From contig NZ_JBHTCO010000001.1 of assembly GCF_042665295.1 (NCBI RefSeq), positions 62,001-126,000 on the forward strand: DNA of 64,000 bases, in the 5' to 3' direction. Both the position numbers and the translations under genes were made by a program. Shown here one piece after another: positions 16,662 to 24,374 of the stretch (its first letter is position 1; every line of letters starts with the position of its first letter). This DNA comes from Scopulibacillus_A cellulosilyticus. Lineage in GTDB: Bacteria > Bacillota > Bacilli > Bacillales > Sporolactobacillaceae. The notes below the pieces were generated by a model. The model was not told the DNA's origin. It ran no database searches and worked only from the letters and a program-made list of their open reading frames with translations.

Positions 16662-19620
16662 TAAAAACATCCTTCCTATTTTTTTTAGTTGTCAAATGGA
16701 CATAACCTGGACGATGCCATTTGCGCTCTACCTCAACGCCATTTTGCGGATGACGTTTTTTATCCCTTGGGTTGGTTTTAGGCAGTGGATCTTTTCCGTC
16801 AGCACTTAGCACTTCCATCCGTACTTTAGTTTGTTTATAGGCAGGTGTATTCGTACGGCTGTCGTAAATTGGACCAGTTAAAAAGTTAATCGCAGACTCT
16901 TTGTTAACGGAGTTCATAGGCAAGAACAGTTCATTTTTTTGCACACGATCCGTTACAAGTGATGTTAGTTTTACTGATCCAAAAGGCGAGACAAGACGGA
17001 CAAGAGAACCGGTTTGAATGCCGCGCTCCCGGGCAAGTTCAGGAGATACCTCAACAAAAGTTTCAGGAACCTTTGAGTGTATGCCCGCTGATTTATTAGT
17101 CATATTACCTTCATGGAATTGTTCCAGCAATCTTCCATTGTTGATATGAAGGTCAAATTCTTCCGAGAATGCATATGGCTCCACCCAATCAGAGAGAGCA
17201 AATCGTGCTTTTTTGTCAGGAAAGTTAAAGCCATTTTCATAGAGAAGAGGGGTGCTTTCTCCATCATGACTCCCCCACAAGAAGCTATTCCAACCTTCAA
17301 GAACTTGATAGTTTGCTTTTCCAAAGATAGGTGATAAACTTGCCATCTCATCAAATATGTCACTAGGGTGGTTATAGTCCCAGTTGGCACCTAGTCGTTT
17401 AGCAACCTCTTGTATAATCCACCAATCTGGCTTGGAGTCTCCAAGAGCAGGTAATGCTTGATATAATCTTTGTACTCTGCGTTCTGTATTTGTAAATGTT
17501 CCTTCTTTTTCAAGCGAAGGGGCTGCAGGTAAAATAACATCAGCATACCGTGCGGTTCTGGAAAAGAAGATGTCTTGAACAACGAAGAAATCAAGCTGTG
17601 ACAACACTTTATCCACATGGTTTGCATCAGCGTCTACTAATGCCATATCCTCACCTACGAGATACATAGCTTTCATTTTGCCAGCTTCAATTGAATGAAG
17701 CATTTCAATATTATTAAGACCAGGACTTTCATTAATTTTCACACCATATGCAGATTCGAATTTTTCCCGGGCAACATCATCAGTTACATGCTGATAGCCT
17801 GGCAGCCAGCCTGGAAGAGTCCCCATATCACATGCGCCTTGTACGTTATTATGACCTCGGAGCGGGTAAGCGCCTGCACCTGGACGACGATAGTTGCCGG
17901 TAGCAAGTAATAAGTTCGAAATCGCTGCGGAGGTATCAGAACCGCCATTGTTTTGTGTGACACCCATGCCCCAAAGCACACAAGTTCCATCAGCATCGCG
18001 AATCATCTCGGCTATTTGAATGAGTGTATGCTTAGGAATGCCTGTTTTTTCTTCCGCATATTCAAGCGTATATTTTTCTAGTATTTCCTTATATTCACTA
18101 AAGAAGTTTACATTATCTTCAATAAATTTTTGATCATGCCAGCCTTGCTTAATCATGAAATTAGTAACAGCCATTAACCACACTTGATCGGTTCCTTGCT
18201 TAGGGCGAATAAAGACATCGGAACGTTCAGCCATTTCGTTTTTGCGAATATCAGATACAATAAGTCTTTGTCCGTGCAGTTTATGGGCACGTTTTATACG
18301 AGTGGCTAATACTGGGTGACCTTCGGCGGGATTGGCTCCGACAATAATAACAAGACCTGCTTCAGCGATATCTTTAATTGTACCTGCATCGCCGCCCATA
18401 CCTACTGTTCGTAACAAACCATCGGTAGCAGGAGATTGACAGTATCTGGAGCAGTTATCGACATTATTCGTTTCAAAGACTTGCCGTGCCAACTTCTGGA
18501 TAAGATAATTTTCTTCGTTTGTAATTTTGGAAGAAGAGATAAAGCCAACTGAGCCGCTTCCATGTTGATCTTTAATCGCACCAAATCTTTGGGCCACTAA
18601 GCTTAATGCCTCCTCCCAACTGGATTCAACAAAAGCGCCATTTTTACGAATTAATGGTTTTGTTAAACGCTCTTCAGAATTGACAAAATCCCAGCCGAAT
18701 TTTCCTTTGATACATGTAGATACAGCATTTACTGGGCCATCACTTGGTTGAATTTTAAGAATCTCACGGCCTTTAGTCCAAACCTCGAAGGAGCAGCCTA
18801 CACCGCAAAAAGTACATACTGTTTTTGTCTTTTTGGTACGTGTTTCCCGCATTGCTGCTTCAACCTCTGATACAGCAAAAATCCCGCTATATCCGGGTTC
18901 AACCTCTTTTACAAGATCGATCATCGGCTCTAACATATCAGGCTTAAGTCCGGTCATAAAGCCTGCGTTACCTAGCATTGATTTTTCCATTAAGGCATTA
19001 CAAGGACAAACAGTGACACATTGCCCGCAGCTGACGCATGAAGACTCATTGATTGGTACACCATCATCCCAAATGACGCGCGGACGATCAGCTTCCCAGT
19101 CAATAGAAAGTGTTTCATTGACTTGAAGACTTTGACAGACCTCTACACATTGCCCGCACGTAATACATTGATTAGGATCGTAACGGTAAAAAGGGTGTGA
19201 CATATCAACTTCACTGGAATCGACTTTTGGTGTATATGGGTATTTTTGATGTTCAATTTGCATCATTTCTGCTGTGTTGTGTAATTTACAATTCCGGTTA
19301 TTGTTATCACAAACGGTACAGTACAAAGAATGGTTAGCCAGTATACGATCCATAGCTTCTGTTTGTGATGCTTTGGCAAGGCTTGAGTTTAATTTTATAT
19401 CCATACCTGGAGTAACCTTCGTAGAACATGCTCTAACCAGTTCCCCATCCGCTTCAACAATACATGTATCGCATGTCTCAATAGGGTCTACTGAGGGGAG
19501 ATAGCAAATTTGCGGATGATCAATATTATTTTGATTAATAATTTCGATGATGGTAGATCCTGGCTTTGCTTTGTATTCTACATCGTTAATTCTGATGCGG
19601 AAGGATGAATCATTCATCAT
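16633..19620 (-). CDS. fdhA: Formate dehydrogenase alpha subunit (YjgC type)
   Basis: Molybdenum (or tungsten) bis-pterin formate dehydrogenase, oxidising formate to CO2; 995 residues, cytoplasmic. In order it has an N-terminal 2Fe-2S domain (CYLPSVDPIETCDTC), a His-Cys cluster region (YCTVCDNNNRNC), two 4Fe-4S ferredoxin motifs (CITCGQCVEVC and CVSCGQCVTVC), the catalytic-domain 4Fe-4S site (CTFCGVGC), and the large molybdopterin domain ending with the dinucleotide-binding C-terminal fold. The active-site residue is Cys in SRYCQSPAT, not selenocysteine. AGGAGG lies four bases before the ATG. It is divergent from DUF2294-fdhD, and fdhD would sulfurate its cofactor. A terminator sits in its leader. 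Confidence 0.95.
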   Translation of the reverse strand: MMNDSSFRIRINDVEYKAKPGSTIIEIINQNNIDHPQICYLPSVDPIETCDTCIVEADGELVRACSTKVTPGMDIKLNSSLAKASQTEAMDRILANHSLYCTVCDNNNRNCKLHNTAEMMQIEHQKYPYTPKVDSSEVDMSHPFYRYDPNQCITCGQCVEVCQSLQVNETLSIDWEADRPRVIWDDGVPINESSCVSCGQCVTVCPCNALMEKSMLGNAGFMTGLKPDMLEPMIDLVKEVEPGYSGIFAVSEVEAAMRETRTKKTKTVCTFCGVGCSFEVWTKGREILKIQPSDGPVNAVSTCIKGKFGWDFVNSEERLTKPLIRKNGAFVESSWEEALSLVAQRFGAIKDQHGSGSVGFISSSKITNEENYLIQKLARQVFETNNVDNCSRYCQSPATDGLLRTVGMGGDAGTIKDIAEAGLVIIVGANPAEGHPVLATRIKRAHKLHGQRLIVSDIRKNEMAERSDVFIRPKQGTDQVWLMAVTNFMIKQGWHDQKFIEDNVNFFSEYKEILEKYTLEYAEEKTGIPKHTLIQIAEMIRDADGTCVLWGMGVTQNNGGSDTSAAISNLLLATGNYRRPGAGAYPLRGHNNVQGACDMGTLPGWLPGYQHVTDDVAREKFESAYGVKINESPGLNNIEMLHSIEAGKMKAMYLVGEDMALVDADANHVDKVLSQLDFFVVQDIFFSRTARYADVILPAAPSLEKEGTFTNTERRVQRLYQALPALGDSKPDWWIIQEVAKRLGANWDYNHPSDIFDEMASLSPIFGKANYQVLEGWNSFLWGSHDGESTPLLYENGFNFPDKKARFALSDWVEPYAFSEEFDLHINNGRLLEQFHEGNMTNKSAGIHSKVPETFVEVSPELARERGIQTGSLVRLVSPFGSVKLTSLVTDRVQKNELFLPMNSVNKESAINFLTGPIYDSRTNTPAYKQTKVRMEVLSADGKDPLPKTNPRDKKRHPQNGVEVERKWHRPGYVHLTTKKNRKDVFNGPTNYRHS

Positions 19621-19639
19621 GTTGCCTCCTTTTTTTTGT

Positions 19640-19696
19640 AAAAAAAATCCACCATGATCACCAGCTATTAGAAAAAAGCGGTGTTATCATGGTGGA
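19640..19696 (-). promoter_or_regulatory. Terminator-attenuator in the fdhA leader
   Basis: Read toward fdhA, TCCACCATGAT pairs perfectly with ATCATGGTGGA, with an inner CACC/GGTG extension, and eight T residues follow directly. The hairpin ends only about 27 nt before the fdhA ATG. No other minus-strand gene lies upstream, so it must act on the fdhA transcript itself. This is the architecture of conditional termination. Confidence 0.75.
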
Positions 19697-19715
19697 ATAG
19701 TTTAATAGCAGAGCC

Positions 19716-19728
19716 TACTAATATACCA
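19716..19728 (-). promoter_or_regulatory. Leader box shared with the TRIC gene
   Basis: TGGTATATTAGTA on the minus strand, 19 nt before the attenuator hairpin. Its end TAGTA can pair with TGCTA five bases later. The same box, mini-stem and spacing occur at 21452-21464. It could be an extended -10 (TGGTATATT), an operator dyad or an RNA motif. Confidence 0.5.
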
Positions 19729-19817
19729 ATCCAGTCCAGTAAATTAATTGATTTTTTTAAGAAGATAGAAACATAACAACGCATTATTATGAATCCATCA
19801 ACATTGACTCATTTGTT

Positions 19818-19846
19818 ATTTTAACGCTAACCTTAAAAAGATTCAA
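19818..19846 (-). promoter_or_regulatory. Candidate sigma-A promoter of fdhA
   Basis: On the minus strand TTGAAT (19846-19841), 17 bases, TAAAAT (19823-19818). It would give a leader of about 190 nt containing the attenuator. Confidence 0.5.
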
Positions 19847-19947
19847 TTATTGTTTTAAGGTTTTAGCTTTTTTAATGTTTTGATTTGTAATAATAAAATT
19901 TTGGAGTAAAATGAGACACGTATTCTTTTGGGAGAGTGGTCATTGAT

Positions 19948-20304
19948 ATGTCTAAAGTTATTCATGAATTTAATGATATCATACGTAAACTCCGTAAAGA
20001 CTGTTTTGGAAAGGGACCTGAACGGATTCATACCGTATTTGTAGAGAACATGGCAATTACAAAATTATATGGCAATTTAACCCCGACAGAACGGTTTATT
20101 ACATCTACGAAGGAAGGGGTGGAAATGGTTCATTCTGCTAGAACGAAAATGATTCAAGATATGTATGCTGTTAAACCTCCTTCGAACATGGAAGCATTGG
20201 TCGGAGCTAAATTAGTTCATCTATTTTCCGACATGAAAGTTGAAGAGGATATAGCAGTTTCTGTGTTTATTTTTGATAAAGATATAACGCAAGAGGGCAT
20301 GTAA
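19948..20304 (+). CDS. DUF2294 protein (YbcI-like)
   Basis: Uncharacterised protein of the DUF2294 family, about 118 residues. The family core is seen as GKGPERIHTVFVENMAI and LTPTERFIT, ending in a VSVFIFDKDI strand. It lies one base before fdhD and divergent from fdhA, so it probably belongs to the formate dehydrogenase module. The ATG of MSKVIHEF is chosen over GTG 19936; GGGAGAG is 12 bases before it, a little far, so the start is uncertain by four codons. Confidence 0.82.
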   Translation: MSKVIHEFNDIIRKLRKDCFGKGPERIHTVFVENMAITKLYGNLTPTERFITSTKEGVEMVHSARTKMIQDMYAVKPPSNMEALVGAKLVHLFSDMKVEEDIAVSVFIFDKDITQEGM

Positions 20305-20305
20305 T

Positions 20306-21115
20306 ATGGGATCAACAGAAACAAAACGAGAAATTATTCGTTTTTCCAGAGGAAAATGTTCACGTGAAAAGGACCTTGTTGTTACAGAATTTCCAGTGAC
20401 AGTTAAAATCAATGGCGAAGAATTTGTTACGATGATTTGCACACCAGAGCATATTGAGGACATGGTCATCGGCTATCTAGCATCAGAAGGTGTCATAAAA
20501 AAGTATGAGGACATAAAAAAGATTTGGATACAGGAAAAAGAAGGATATGTGCACGTGGAAACGGTTAAGTTGAATCCTTACTATCAAACCTTTCAAAATA
20601 AACGTTACATTACCTCGTGCTGCGGCGCTGGCAGGCAGGGGTTTGTTTTTATCAATGATGCTTTAACAGCCAAAAAAATGAATGATATTAATATACGCAT
20701 AGCACCTGACGATTGTTTTCGCCTAATGGATGAGCTGCAAAGTTCTGCCCGAACCTTTAAAGAAACCGGTGGTGTCCATAACTCAGCTTTATGTGATGTA
20801 AATGGCATTATCTTGAGAAGGATGGATATAGGCAGACATAATGCCTTAGACAAAATATATGGTTATTGTTTAAAAAATAATATCCCAATTAAAGGAAAAG
20901 TCATTGTTTTTAGCGGACGGATTTCATCAGAGATTTTACTAAAAGTGGCTAAAATCGGTTGTGAAATTGTATTGTCAAAATCGGCGCCTACAGAGCTGGC
21001 TTTAAATCTGGCGGAAGGATTAGGCATTACAACAGTAGGCTTTATTCGCGGGGATTCGTTTAATATTTATACAAGACCTGAACGTATTGTTAATGCTGAA
21101 GATTCTTTGCAATAA
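20306..21115 (+). CDS. fdhD: Formate dehydrogenase accessory sulfurtransferase
   Basis: Transfers sulfur from a cysteine desulfurase to the molybdenum cofactor, which formate dehydrogenase needs to be active. The functional cysteine pair is in SCCGAG near residue 107. ETGGVHNSALCD, MDIGRHNALDKIYG and SKSAPTELALNLAEGLGITTVGFIRG are family signatures. Length 269 is typical. The start follows the DUF2294 stop by one base, indicating coupled translation. It is separated from fdhA by the divergent promoter region. Confidence 0.95.
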   Translation: MGSTETKREIIRFSRGKCSREKDLVVTEFPVTVKINGEEFVTMICTPEHIEDMVIGYLASEGVIKKYEDIKKIWIQEKEGYVHVETVKLNPYYQTFQNKRYITSCCGAGRQGFVFINDALTAKKMNDINIRIAPDDCFRLMDELQSSARTFKETGGVHNSALCDVNGIILRRMDIGRHNALDKIYGYCLKNNIPIKGKVIVFSGRISSEILLKVAKIGCEIVLSKSAPTELALNLAEGLGITTVGFIRGDSFNIYTRPERIVNAEDSLQ

Positions 21116-21166
21116 AGTGAAACTTCCATGACGGCAATAAATGAAAGCTTTGTAACAAATCAAGAA

Positions 21167-21243
21167 GGAATAAAAGAAGGAGATAACTGTTGCTTTTATT
21201 CCACCTGTCAGCGGCGGCGGAATCCAGCTTTTTAAGAGGATAA
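21167..21243 (+). other. Hairpin with a ribosome-site-linked mini-ORF
   Basis: GGAATAAAAG (21167-21176) pairs perfectly with CTTTTATTCC (21193-21202). Inside the loop is AAGAAGGAG, seven bases before a TTG (21190) that opens a 17-codon frame ending at 21243. It could be a leader peptide, a relic of a gene start or chance. The rest of the 21116-21440 gap shows nothing. Confidence 0.25.
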
Positions 21244-21451
21244 TTAATTTTTAAAATAAAAAGGTAAGTTAAAACGAAAAATTATGTTCGTCCTATTTTT
21301 CTTAGAAATAATAGCCAATTGACAAGAGTAAGTATTTAATTTTTGTTTGTCGAACAGCGCAATATCATTTATACTTAATGTTAGAAACAACACCGTTGGG
21401 GCTTTGGTATTGTTTGCCATAGCTCTATCAGCTGTTTAAATGATGTTGGAA

Positions 21452-21464
21452 TGGTATATTAGTA
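21452..21464 (+). promoter_or_regulatory. Leader box shared with fdhA
   Basis: TGGTATATTAGTA, identical to the box in the fdhA leader. It is followed by TGCTA able to pair with TAGTA, and then a terminator hairpin 18 nt downstream. Confidence 0.5.
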
Positions 21465-21482
21465 CGAAATTGCTAATTTATT

Positions 21483-21546
21483 ACTCCTCTATAAGGTTCA
21501 GTGTCGCTTATGACATCTGTCCTTGTGGAGGAGTTTTTACTTTTTC
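21483..21546 (+). promoter_or_regulatory. Terminator-attenuator before the TRIC gene
   Basis: ACTCCTC-TATAAGG pairs with CCTTGTG-GAGGAGT (14 pairs including G-U) around a loop that itself can fold, followed by TTTTTACTTTTT. It ends about 20 nt before the TTG start of the next gene. It could also end an upstream transcript, but fdhD is 370 nt away. Confidence 0.65.
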
Positions 21547-21567
21547 AGAGAAATTGGAGGCTGAAAA

Positions 21568-22218
21568 TTGTCTTGGGTCGTGTTACATGTCATTGGAATC
21601 ATTGCGTATACAGCTAGTGGTGCGTTAGTAGCGATTGAATCAAAATATTCCTTTATAGGAATATTTGTGTTGGGATTAACAACTTCTTTTGGCGGTGCCA
21701 TTGTAAGAAACCTTATCATTGATGCACCAGTTTCCGGGGTGTGGGATTCAAATACAATAGCTGTCGTATTTGTAACCTTAACGCTTATTGTATTTTTGCC
21801 GCTAAAATGGGTTCATCATTGGAAAAGATGGGGGTTATTCTTCGATTCTATTGGCCTCGCGACTTTTGCATTACAAGGTGCACTATCAGCTAAGTATGCG
21901 CATGACCACTTAGGTTTGATCCTTTTATCTGCAATGTTTACAGGATTAGGGGGAGGCATGATAAGAGATATACTGGCAGGCCGAAAACCCCTTGCTTTAA
22001 AAGAAGAAATCCATGCCGTTTTAACGCTTATATGCGGATTGTGTGCTTGGTTGGATTGGATTCATCCAATTCAGCTTACACTAGTTGTTTTCTGTATAGT
22101 GACTATACGCATGTTGGCAATCAAATTTAATTGGAAATTACATCTTCCTTACCGTATAGAAACTCATAAAAAATTTAGAAAAAATGATGGTAAAGCGAAG
22201 TCATCGTTAAATGATTAA
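21568..22218 (+). CDS. TRIC/UPF0126 family membrane channel (YvgT-like)
   Basis: Two-repeat membrane protein of the UPF0126 family, prokaryotic relatives of trimeric intracellular cation channels; 216 residues and seven membrane segments. The duplicated glycine motifs GGAIVRNLIID and GGGMIRDILAG, one per repeat, are diagnostic. The TTG start has TTGGAGG at good spacing. The transported ion in bacteria is usually taken to be K+ or Na+. The leader carries the same box-terminator arrangement as fdhA. Confidence 0.9.
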   Translation: MSWVVLHVIGIIAYTASGALVAIESKYSFIGIFVLGLTTSFGGAIVRNLIIDAPVSGVWDSNTIAVVFVTLTLIVFLPLKWVHHWKRWGLFFDSIGLATFALQGALSAKYAHDHLGLILLSAMFTGLGGGMIRDILAGRKPLALKEEIHAVLTLICGLCAWLDWIHPIQLTLVVFCIVTIRMLAIKFNWKLHLPYRIETHKKFRKNDGKAKSSLND

Positions 22219-22458
22219 TTGTATAATCCTGCTTTCAAATCGCTATTCCTATCTTTACTTTTTTTGTTAGTTTACCGCTTTTCTTTTCTCTTGATCTTAC
22301 TGCCTGAAGACCACACAAAGTGTTTTATAATTTAATTTTATTATTAAAATAAACACACGGAGACCACAAATGTTCCTTATCATTAGATAAAGAATAAAAA
22401 TGTGATCTCCTAAATTTATTCATTATAAAGTCGGCAATATTCGATTTAAGAAATAATT

Positions 22459-22947
22459 TTATCTATACTTTTCAGATATTTTTATGATTATTGCCCCGAT
22501 AACCATACCTAATAAAAAGCCTCCTAATCCCACAAAAATAGGGTCTATCGAATATGAACCATAAATAATTCCTACCGTTGAGAGCATAGCAGCCAAAATA
22601 AATGGAAAGGCATGTGAGATAGGTGGTTTTACAGAATTATCCCTTATAAATCCAAATTTATAGGCATCCCACTGGGCATAAGCAAAATATGCTGGATAAT
22701 TTAAAATCCACTGGTAGTTTAAAATTTGTTTAGCGGATTCAATATTTCCCGTAAAGCTATACATCATAGCTTGATTGAGATGTCCATATTGATTATTGAA
22801 GGTATTAAATATTACAAATAATAACCCCTTTAAATATTGCCCGTTGTAAAACTGCCCAAATCCTGTATATAACCAACCAAATAAAATAGCTATGTAACAG
22901 TGTTTATTAATTACCATATGAATGTATCGGGCTATGATCTTAATCAT
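22459..22947 (-). CDS. TM2-like small membrane protein
   Basis: A 162-residue integral membrane protein of unknown function. Near the N-terminus is GWLYTGFGQFYNGQYLKGLLF, which resembles a TM2 domain (two helices around a G-Q-FYNG turn). Two more hydrophobic segments lie in the C-terminal half. AGGAG six bases before the ATG supports the start. It stands alone between AT-rich gaps; 22219-22458 and 22948-23300 show no other gene. Confidence 0.75.
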   Translation of the reverse strand: MIKIIARYIHMVINKHCYIAILFGWLYTGFGQFYNGQYLKGLLFVIFNTFNNQYGHLNQAMMYSFTGNIESAKQILNYQWILNYPAYFAYAQWDAYKFGFIRDNSVKPPISHAFPFILAAMLSTVGIIYGSYSIDPIFVGLGGFLLGMVIGAIIIKISEKYR

Positions 22948-23305
22948 AGGATGCTCCTATCAACCTTTTTAAATAAAGTATTCCCCTTAATACAAAGATT
23001 TTTTTCTAGTTTTTTTTATCTTTTCTTTCCTACGTAATATAGGTCTTATGTTCTTTACTTTTAAACTGAACAACTTTATTTTTCGGATGGAGCAGTTTCA
23101 CAACGTAACGATACGGGTTTGAACAATCTTTATTAAACATCTTTATGGAAATGAGTTCTGTACTGCATTAAATAATCTAACTATATGACATGCAGATAAA
23201 AAAGTTATTAAATAATTTCCACACCAAGCATTTCTAAAGTGTAATAGAGTTAGAGTTGCCTTGGCGTTTTGTACATTTACATAATATCCTTGATTTTTCA
23301 TGATG

Positions 23306-23334
23306 CCCTGTTGCCGTATGGCGGCAGGGTTTTC
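23306..23334 (+). terminator. Strong GC-rich hairpin
   Basis: CCCTGTTGCC pairs with GGCGGCAGGG through ten pairs (two G-U) around GTAT, followed by TTTTCCC. No gene ends immediately upstream on the plus strand, so its parent transcript is unclear; it may be a relic or end an unannotated RNA. Confidence 0.5.
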
Positions 23335-23480
23335 CCATGCCAAGGGTTCCAAATAAATTAGGGGGTTTCTTGCGGGGGGTTCGAATAATCGAAATGCTTA
23401 TGGGTGCTTTAACCCATCCCATTGTTTATCATTCATATGATTGTTTATGTAAATTGACAACACAGATGGTATTCGACGTA

Positions 23481-23570
23481 GGGGCCAATTTTAGGTGTGA
23501 AGTTATTAGCACAACTTGGCCCCTCTGTCTTCGCCTTTTAAGGCTTGGCAACCGGCAAGTTTTCTTTATA
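23481..23570 (+). repeat. Dispersed repeat family 1, copy A
   Basis: About 90 nt alignable almost end to end with 47434-47520. It shares GGCCAATTTTAGGT, CTCTGTCTTCGCC, TTTTAAGGCTTG and GGCAAGTTTTCTTTAT. GGGGCCAA pairs with TTGGCCCC inside the copy, and the 3-prime end is a CTTG...CAAG hairpin plus T-run. It probably ends transcription and lies just before the convergent gene at 23581. Confidence 0.8.
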
Positions 23571-23580
23571 AGGCATTTAG

Positions 23581-23922
23581 TTATATGACTTCTTCTGCAA
23601 TGGATTTTCCTTCACTTTGGTCACAATCAAACCACTCCCAACTTTTATGCAGCCTAATTCTTCCGTCTGATTGAATTTCCGGTGTAGAATAACATTGACC
23701 CTCTTTTATCTCATTTTTGGTATTTACATGGTTATATCTGAACTGTAAGCAGCCATTTTTCTTTACTATTCCTATCATTGTTCCTTTTACAATTTCTCCT
23801 CCACTATAGGTTGCTGAAAGTATTTTGCCTTCTTGTTTATATTCAAAAAAAGTTTTTGAATATACTTCTCCATTTGCTGTGTTTTCAATTGATACAAATT
23901 TACGTCCATCATAATTTATCAC
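23581..23922 (-). CDS. Conserved small protein, beta-strand rich
   Basis: A 113-residue protein beginning INYDGRKFVSIENTANGEV and containing YKQEGKILSATYSGGEIVKGTMIGIV. It belongs to a small family often labelled N-acetylglutamate synthase in genome annotations without evidence for that activity. The GTG at 23922 is chosen because GGAAGG lies about nine bases upstream and family members start at this point; the longer frame reading from 24000 has no ribosome site. Function unknown. Single gene between intergenic repeat A and an AT-rich gap (24001-24343) where I see nothing else. Confidence 0.8.
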   Translation of the reverse strand: MINYDGRKFVSIENTANGEVYSKTFFEYKQEGKILSATYSGGEIVKGTMIGIVKKNGCLQFRYNHVNTKNEIKEGQCYSTPEIQSDGRIRLHKSWEWFDCDQSEGKSIAEEVI

Positions 23923-24343
23923 AATTAACACCCTTCCAATTTTCATCGTTTTTCTTCCAAACCCTAGTCTTAAAATACTAAAAAATCTATAATTAAACAA
24001 TACAAAATTTAATATTATTTTAAACTATTCCCATTCTTAGCTATACAATAGGTGTTTTACATAATGAATCTTAGGGGATCCAACGAAAATGAAAAAATCG
24101 ATATTAGGTTAAATTCACTGATATGAAGCTTTTTTTGATGCTGGGTATAATGGGAATTGGGCTTATAATCAATAACAACGATCTCTCGGTTTCCCCGGAT
24201 TTCTCCAAATTCTATATAACTTAAATAAAAGAATATATATATACTAAAATTGGGGTTCTGTCCTGGAAGTGCGGATTTACTATGAACAGCCAGGATAAAC
24301 AAATAAGTGGCGCGAGTTTTCTGAGATATAAATATAGAATTAA

Positions 24344-24373
24344 AGAAAGGCAGATTGATTTGTCGGCCTTTCT
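24344..24373 (-). terminator. Terminator of the MFS gene
   Basis: AGAAAGGC (24344-24351) pairs with GCCTTTCT (24366-24373). Read on the minus strand it is followed by TTTAATT just after the exporter stop. Confidence 0.65.
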
Positions 24374-24374
24374 A

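Noticed and set aside
19640..19850. T-box or molybdenum-cofactor riboswitch in the fdhA leader
   Set aside because: No TGGNACCGCG antiterminator, specifier loop or known Moco motif was found; only the terminator and the shared box are supported.
23143..23422. Two overlapping minus-strand ORFs near 23.2 kb
   Set aside because: They overlap each other and the strong hairpin at 23306, with no ribosome sites or recognisable protein content.
24123..24224. A 33-codon hydrophobic plus-strand frame beginning MKLFLMLGIMGIG
   Set aside because: No Shine-Dalgarno and no conserved context; likely chance in AT-rich DNA.
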